64,000 bases of DNA from the NCBI GenBank assembly GCA_034769895.1, contig CM068370.1, positions 39,115,344 through 39,179,343 of the forward strand, in the 5' to 3' direction. A model generated the notes under the pieces. The model was not told the origin of the DNA and searched no databases. It saw only the letters and a program-made list of their open reading frames with translations. This document shows positions 57,101-64,000 of the stretch, piece after piece; position 1 is the stretch's first letter; every line of letters begins with the position of its first letter. The translations under genes were made by a program, and so were the position numbers. The DNA is from Magicicada septendecula (Eukaryota > Arthropoda > Insecta > Hemiptera > Cicadidae).

Positions 57101-58974
57101 ACACTATTAGCCTACCAGTGAACATTAACTGAAACAGATAGTAACCAGACAATAATGTAATTTCATTGTATAAGAACACTTACAACAATAACTTTTAAGA
57201 ACGATTAACAACACAAACTACATTCATGAACACTTAATAACCAGACATACCGCAACAAAGGTGCGTGATATTAATTCAGATTTGAAATAATTTACGATGT
57301 CGATGTACAACAAAGAATGCTAACTTTTATTCATAAATTATAATCCGAATGCGTGGAGTTGGTGAGTGAAGTGTCTGTGAGTGACATCGTGGAATTCATC
57401 CAGTGCCATCTATCATCTGGAGGAGTTATCTGCACGATTCTGGAACGAGCGACATGAGACCATCATCAACATCACCGCAACCACCGAGTGATTGGATATT
57501 CGAATACCAAGTATAGTAAAACATGTCTTAATTAATTTAGATCCACTGTCTGTCATCTCAAAGAATCCACACACAATAAAATTCAATAAAGTAATCGCAA
57601 AGGAATTAAAGAAATCGATTCTAAAGTTTGTGTAGAAGTAAAATTATCATTGTTTATCAGTTTGGAGTAATGTTTATTTCCAAGTTCTAAATGAATCCGT
57701 AATTACAAAATATAGTAACAACTTAAGAGATATTCATATTAAGAATTTATAAGATGAAGCTAAACATTATAAGTTACTTAAGTACTAAACGCAATTGATG
57801 AATGATCATTAATATGCAACCATTAGATTGAGTTTGGATAACTAATTTTATTAATGTATTATTTTGATATTTACAATTTAATGAGTATTTGATAGTTACA
57901 ATTTAATGAGTATTCAATTTTATTAATGTATTATTGTTTGATATTTACGATTCAGCCATGAGTATTAAATTTTGGTAATGTGTTAATTTTATATATTTAC
58001 AAGTACTAATGAGTACGTAGAATTTTGTGCTATCTTAATATTTACAAGTAATAGCAAACTAATGTGAATAAATTTAAGAGTTATCAGTAGAAATGAGCAT
58101 TTATTATTTTTAACCCTGAGATAAAGAGAATAAACATATAAATTTAATGTTAAAGGCTTTACAATTTCAGAAAAATTTAGATAATATATGTTTTACAAAA
58201 AAAATAATGAGTATATGTTTTATGGTTAAAAGAGAATTAAACAGCAGATACTACAAGTGAAAGTTAATCAATGTGTTTTGCAAGTTAAGAACAACAATCA
58301 GTATAGTGCTTTGTAAGGTACAAAATCCACTAATATATGCCAAAAAAAAAAAAAACAAATTATTCTCTATTAATCCTGAATGGCTATATAAATATAATTA
58401 AAATGAAAGTACAATAAGGCGGCTGTGCCCTAGCAGCTGTGAGAGCGCGCCAGCATGCGGTTGACAAAGTTTGACAGGAATCCAACCTGCATCAGGCTGC
58501 ACCAACATGTGTCAGACAAAAACTAAGTCCCCTTTTAAACCCCAGAAAACGGCCCAAAAAAAAAACAAAGAAAAACCCCCAGCCCTTAAATGTTAAACCA
58601 AAGGTGAAGTTAATATTTACTCATTTCTGTTCCAGCCGGAACAAAGCTACTAACCAGTTCTATAAATTTTGTAAAGAGTAATATGGTAATGAGATGCAAA
58701 CTGTAAAATGCCCCAAGTGTAAAATATCTCTGGCACGCTCCCCCAGTGCAGCACACAATTACAAGTAGTGCACTTAGTGTTATGTAATTCAGTTATAAAA
58801 AAAAAGTTCTTGAATTTAACTTATAATGTTCAGAGTCATGATCCCCTTTATAGCAGGCAGTCTGCACCCGTGGTCACATGGATTCAAAGATATTTAATGT
58901 AAAACAGGCGCACTGCCGGCCCGGCCCCAAAAAGGAAAATAAAAGCGTGCATATCACATTAGTACTGCTGGCAA
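57101..58974. other. AT-rich non-coding stretch with degenerate short repeats
   Basis: TTTACAATTTAATGAGTATT-like words recur between 57865 and 58020. A GC-richer patch lies at 58415-58505. No supported gene. Confidence 0.45.
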
Positions 58975-59818
58975 GTGCTACATCGAGAACGAGTCACCAG
59001 CTCCCTCTTCGGACAGGATCTTGTTCAATGGTCCATGACTGATGCAGGTGTACGGCAGCAAAGCCAAATCTCCGGCTTAATCAAGAACCCTGTTAATTCA
59101 TATAAATTAGAGAAATGTTCACCAAAAATGTACACCCAAGTTCAGGTAATTAACCTCAGAACGGGCCTTCAACTAACTCTCAATAAATGCACAATTTTCA
59201 TAATTAAAAACTTTGCAACCAGTTTAAAGGGTGGAAAATCAGCCATGGAATAAATAAATTTTAATAAAGACAAGACTATATCAAAAGTGGCGTAATGTAA
59301 AAGTCACCAGTACCAGATCTACATGCTTCAACATAAATTAACAGGTTATGCGCCACGTGGTGAGCAATAATCATTATTTGACCAAAAATTCAACTGCAAG
59401 GCACTCACAGCATTAAGAATGTTTTAACATTAATAAAATTTCATCTAAGGAAGTTCACACAAAGAAACTCTCTACTGTACAGTTAATTAAATAGCTCCCC
59501 GACAGTCTGCTGCATGAATGGACATAGTTGACTAACTGACTACGCACTAACATTTAGCCATTAATTTTTAATGTTGTACACCTTTATCATGACAATGACA
59601 ATTGCAATCCCTCTCACACTATTCTAGTAATAATAAACGGAACATGGGCTATATACTGAACATTAAGTAAATTACTGAACAATGAGTTTTCTCTTAATAT
59701 AAAAACTGTCGGGTCGCACACACATAATTACGTCTTTTATACGGTTGCATACACCTGGTTATTAATTATCCATTTAATATAAATTACTTATAAACACATA
59801 AAATAATGCAATTCTTAC
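58975..59818. other. Unassigned, with a 92-codon plus ORF
   Basis: The ORF 58975-59253 begins MLHRERVTSSLFGQDLVQWS and shows no domain. The rest is non-coding and could be the intron following the exon candidate at 59819. Confidence 0.25.
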
Positions 59819-60110
59819 CGGGAGTCGTTTCGCTTCAGCCAGCCATGTAGATACAGAAAACTACGCCGTAATTGTTCGAAGAGAGAGACAGAGCGATGAA
59901 TCTCGCAGCGAGGCGGTGAGTAGTCTGCCGTCAGCAGCAGAGAGAAGCGACCCCTCACCACAAGTTGCGCGCGCAACCGTAACCGAGCCGAACAAAGGTC
60001 GCTTCAGCCGACCCCTGCATTCACTTTATTTGACAATTAAAAAAAACTTTTCTAAAACCTTCGACAGCCGGATTTACACCGGCACACAGGGTCATGGTAA
60101 AGAGTTGTGT
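59819..60110 (-). other. Candidate first exon (5' UTR) of a minus-strand gene
   Basis: A GC-richer island ending, on the minus strand, at CTCCCG|GTAAGAAT, a strong splice donor. It contains GCGCGCGCAAC and two copies of GGCTGAAGCGA (about 59837 and 60006 in plus coordinates). An ATG near the donor is followed by a stop within a few codons, so this would be untranslated. No TATA box was seen. It may also be a transposon leader. Confidence 0.35.
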
Positions 60111-60239
60111 TCTGTTTGTTCACCTTAAGTTTGAATACATTAACCCTATGACAAACATTTTTGTATTACTTTCTTTTTACATTAATAAACCATTATCTTG
60201 TGAAATAAATGTTTATCTATGTATTTCCTAATAGAAAAA

Positions 60240-60520
60240 TATATATTTCATAGTTTCTATTCACCTCTCTTTGGTTTTAAAAGAAACAAACATGGTTTTA
60301 TAACACTGTTTCTATTCACCCCTATTTGCGGGGTGATTAGAAACACCATGTTTTTATTTTTTTAAATTTTATTGAAATAAAATAATTTAATAATAATATC
60401 ATAAGCTGATAGGGGCAATACAGACATGAGTTTTGGGTAGTATTTTTTTGTTTTAACTTAACAAACAATAAGTAAATTTTTAATCCAAAGTTCAAATTTG
60501 TTTCTATTCACCCCGTTTTA
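60240..60520. repeat. Three copies of GTTTCTATTCACC and a hairpin
   Basis: The 13-mer starts at 60253, 60308 and 60500. The second copy is the left arm of a hairpin (60308-60322 and 60330-60344, 14 of 15 paired, 7-nt loop). Confidence 0.7.
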
Positions 60521-60820
60521 CGGTAATGGATGTGGTAAAGATTCCTATAAAGGAAATCATTTCTTTAGACCTCCCATGGACGAAGATCAGTTTGCAAAGT
60601 GGGAGAGGGCAATTTCTAGGAAGGACAAATGTCTTACACATAAATCTTATGTCTGTCAAGTACATTTTTCTGATGATTTGATTTTGAAAGTAGATTCGTT
60701 TGTTGTAAATAATAAAAATGTCGAAATTGCAAGATTGAGATGGATGGACCTTAAAGCCTGGCGCGGTACCTAATATCTTTCAGAATTTGCCTAATATTTG
60801 ACAAAGCCTCGAAATCTCCG
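60498..60820 (+). pseudogene. THAP-domain fragment with frameshift
   Basis: The plus frame carries YGNGCGKDS, HFFRPPMDEDQFAKWERAI and SYVCQVHFSDDLIL, the C2CH spacing and the Trp and HF landmarks of a THAP finger. Near 60755 the frame slips by one base, after which the usual Pro-rich AVPNIF end is readable. There is no transposase core nearby, so this is a lone exon or remnant from a P-like or other THAP gene. THAP fingers bind DNA. No ATG precedes the domain in frame. Confidence 0.6.
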
Positions 60821-62964
60821 AAAGTCACCTGCAAGAAGGCAAATACAGCAAGTACAAACAGGCCAAGAAAAAGCATGGCACTCTCTTCTACTCGGTATGG
60901 TAAAACGCTTATTTTGTGGTAGTTTATAAGATTTTTGAATTTTTTATGCATGTGGCGATACGTGCAAACGCACTGGTTTCAGTGATTTTAGACGTACCAA
61001 TTTCTTGGTATACGTACCATTTTTTAGGGTCCCGTATTATATACTTTTACCATGTACCAAATAATATTGTACTGGTACGCAAAATACAAACTTTCTGACA
61101 TCGAGCATAAATTAATTTTATTTTTTTATTTTCAAAAATGGAATTTCAGTAATTGTTATAATTAAAAACTTTAGCGTCGATTAAGGTTATTATTTACTGT
61201 TTACAATAATAGTTGTTCGTAAACCCTCAAGTTATTTAATTCATATTCATTTTCAAGCAATTGCGTGTGCTGGCCGTGTTTTAAAGTGAGAGATTTGTCA
61301 TGAGTTAGATGTTCGCGTCCCGCTGCCATTAATTTTTTTTTTCAACTTCCCGCTAAGAAAATTGAAAATTTTCAAAAAATAGGGAAGTTATTAGGCCTAT
61401 TAATTTTTCAGTTCGATTTTCGAAAATCGAGTTGTCAACAGATGTTGCCGTTTTGAGGTCCTAAGAAGCTATTCTGACTAGATAGTAGTTTTTTCTTTTA
61501 AATTTTCAACAGTAATTAATGAGACTAATAATAATGACGACTTTTAGTTTCTATGTTGGAAGATATGTATTTTGTATGTTAGTTTCCTATTATGTGATTT
61601 GTATGGCACTGAATTTGAATAATGTGTTAATATGGCGAATATCAAAGTTTGTATTTACATATTCATTAATTAGTAATTATTGTTACCGTGCTTTCGAAAA
61701 GTTTATTACCTGCAGCGGTGTATTGAATAGGGTAGGTACTTGAATAGTTTTTGTTAGTGAAACTAAATTATAGCAGCCGTAATATACTTACGAAGGTCTA
61801 AGGTAATTTACTTATTTAAAGACAACTGGACGTTGGTTTAAGGTGGAAACAGCGAGTCGAAGAGAGAAGAATCTCTTCTATTCGCTATGGTGGAAGTAAC
61901 GATAATAGTCATTGATGGGTATGAAGTATAATTACGGATAATTTCACTTGTAATATAATGCAAAATTCATTATCAAAAATTAATTTCAATTTGGATGTGG
62001 TTCTTTGTTGTGTGTTGATGACATTATCCACAAGCTAGAAGAATTACTCGATTGTACGTTAAAATATCTTCTGTTACAGTAAAAAGTTACCAAGGTTTCC
62101 TGTTTTCTTTTTATTTCCGTTTAAATGTTTGAATTAATAATTCCAGTCATAATTCCAACTTTAACGTCAGCATATATAAATGTAAGACTTTTTTCAGGCC
62201 TGCATATGCTGTAAACACAACACAATGTCTAGACAGGTTGGAGGTTGGTAGCTCTAAAGGTACCACTAATTTAATGTATGTGGATTTAACCAGTATAAGA
62301 GTGCGTTATATATGTACTGAAAGTAATGGCATAGTCAAATATTGTTGTACAACGTACAGGACAAGTTCAAGACTAAATGTAATATTACTATAGCTTGCAT
62401 AACCCACACCTGGGCAAACATAACCTCACCTTGCCTGCATAACTGACTATTACCATAAGGTGACTAATAACTATAAATATGAAAAAATCATGAAACATAC
62501 AGATATTCAACAGAATACGGAAAATTGCTGTTAGTGGCATTTATGGAAAGTATCAGTAGATGAATATATTTTTAGGCATGTGAATATAAGTAAATATGTG
62601 ATGATTTCTCAAAACTATGCTTTTGTGATAATGTTTTCACAACGATTCATTAAAAAATGAATTGTAGTTACTCAGGTTAACGACAATTTGAAATGACATG
62701 AATTTATTACAGTTCTTACAAATGAAAACAAGAAAATTATGATGCTCACTATATTATTATTGAAACGATTTATTATGTAATTTGTATTGAACTGAACTAA
62801 AGCAAATAAAACGTTTTGTAGACTTCCAAAACAAAATAAAACTTTCCGATTCTGAACACTTTTTGTTTAGATATTATTGTCAGTATGTTTTATGTACCGG
62901 TATGTAATAAATACCCATTTTTACTTAAGTCAATGTGTTTAATGTAAAGGCAGTGCAGTTCAGC
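60821..62964. other. AT-rich non-coding stretch
   Basis: No gene was supported. Small structures are present: GGTACG/CGTACC words at 60990-61080, a palindrome CGATTTTCGAAAATCG near 61414, and GAAGAGAGAAGAATCTCTTC near 61858. Confidence 0.5.
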
Positions 62965-63546
62965 TTGAACAGTAACAGTAACGGAGCCATGTTATGTTGT
63001 GCATGAAATAGATTTGTGGCGGAGGCGGCATAAAAGTAGTTTTATAGTTTCTTGTAAGAAATTTATTTTCAAAACGGATTATATATAATATTTCTGGTTT
63101 GGTCAGTACTGTATTGTATTAAGCCAATACATGACATTCGATATTATTAAAATACACAAAGTAAACTAAAAATCTATTACATAAATGTGTATGTTAACCA
63201 ACTACTGAATATTATTAAATACAACTATTATATTAACGACTCGGAACACAACGTTTTTTATAAGTAAAAACAAAGTTTTACCTTACAACCTGAACCGGTT
63301 TTCAACTTTAAAAGGCTTCTTCAGAGGTTGAAGAAGCCTTTTAAATGTGAAAACCGGTTCATGTTGTAATGTAAAACTTTAAGTTTTTACTTATAAAAAA
63401 GGTTGTGTTCCGAGTCGTTAATATAATAGTTGTATTTAGTTAAGTAACGGACACGTCATGGACAACGAAATCCATGAATATTATTATTTGGCCATGCACA
63501 GCCATTTATTATAAACAAACAGTTCAACATAAACATAATATGATTG
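62965..63546. repeat. Direct repeat, copy A (interrupted by a foldback)
   Basis: From TTGAACAGTAACAGTAACGG it matches the segment starting at 63689 with few differences. The match is interrupted only by the 63217-63485 insertion and runs to CATAATATGAT. Confidence 0.9.
63217..63474. mobile_element. Foldback hairpin element
   Basis: Arms of about 106 and 108 bp (63217-63322, 63330-63437) pair almost throughout around a 7-nt loop, AGAGGTT. TGAATATTATT lies on both sides (63206-63216, 63475-63485), an 11-bp apparent duplication, and the uninterrupted site is seen in copy B. Arm sequence (AACGACTCGGAACACAA) also occurs inside both hAT-like copies. Confidence 0.85.
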
Positions 63547-63688
63547 CAAGGTGGATATCCCTATTTTCACTATGTTAAATTCTGAAATTTAATGAAGAAA
63601 GTTGTGTTAGTGGTTAAAATCACAAGCAGAATTATCACTGTTGCACACCACTATATAAAAATTATTCCGATTAGTATTATTCAGATTA

Positions 63689-64000
63689 TTGAACAGTAAC
63701 AGTAATGGACCCATGTTATGTTGTGCATGAAATAGCTTTGTGGCGGAGGCGGCATAAAGTAGTTTTATAGTTTCTTGTAAGAAATTTATTTTCAAAACAG
63801 ATTGTATATTATATTTCTGGTTTGGTCAGTACTGTATTATTGTATTAAGCCATGACATTAGATATTATGAAAATACACAAAGTAAACTAAAAATCTATTA
63901 CATAAATGTGTATGTTAACCAACTATTTACTGAATATTATTATTTGGCCATGCACAGCCATTTATTATAAACAAACAGTTCAACATAAACATAATATGAT
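63689..64000. repeat. Direct repeat, copy B (runs off the window)
   Basis: Second copy of 62965-63546 without the foldback. It continues past the window end. Confidence 0.9.

Noticed and set aside
58975-59253. 92-codon plus ORF as a gene
   Set aside because: No domain, no splice sites in phase, and low-complexity surroundings.

Overview
The window looks like an intergenic, transposon-dense stretch of a large insect (at least arthropod) genome. It is AT-rich, has GT-AG introns and dinucleotide microsatellites, and carries an animal-type repeat repertoire: LTR retrotransposons, BEL/Pao, Jockey-like LINE, Penelope-like, Helitron, P-element/THAP9, Harbinger and several hAT lineages. There are no operons and no bacterial signals. 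I found no host protein-coding gene that I can name. Two short GC-richer islands (about 41.12-41.26 kb and 59.82-60.11 kb) are the best candidates for host promoter or first-exon sequence.

Layout. 0.7-7.3 kb: an LTR retrotransposon with 1.58-kb nearly identical LTRs, a long coiled-coil Gag and a protease, but almost no RT and no RNase H or integrase. 7.4-8.0 kb: a solo LTR in an (AT)n tract, followed by a hammerhead-like core. 8.3-11.0 kb: a decaying Harbinger element (DDE nuclease plus MADF protein). 11.3-14.4 kb: a hAT-like non-autonomous composite, with a second copy at 52.2-53.3 kb. 14.57-18.57 kb: a ZMYM/TTF-type hAT with a perfect 8-bp target-site duplication. 18.58-35.43 kb: a four-level nest, in which an outer BED-finger transposon holds a Buster-type hAT remnant, which holds a BEL/Pao element with an intact 1707-codon polyprotein, whose leader holds an intact Jockey-like LINE. 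35.67-40.67 kb: a THAP9/P-type element broken by frameshifts and by a solo LTR. 41.43-47.74 kb: a Helitron carrying an inverted copy of its own 3' end. 48.2-52.2 kb: a SWIM-finger fragment, a ten-unit 90/105-bp minisatellite, and an uncharacterised gene remnant split by a Penelope-like fragment with a hammerhead core. 54.5-55.2 kb: an unrecognised acidic ORF with one frameshift. 60.5-60.8 kb: a THAP-domain fragment. 63-64 kb: a direct duplication containing a foldback hairpin.

How the parts relate. Each element is its own replication unit; the useful information is the insertion order. The target-site duplications order the main nest as outer BED transposon, then Buster hAT, then BEL, then Jockey. 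The BEL element (3 differences seen in 618-bp LTRs) and the Jockey (two full ORFs, clean duplication, A25 tail) look young. The DNA transposons around them are mostly pseudogenes. Exon, frame and homology statements are read by eye from motifs and splice signals, without any search or alignment program.
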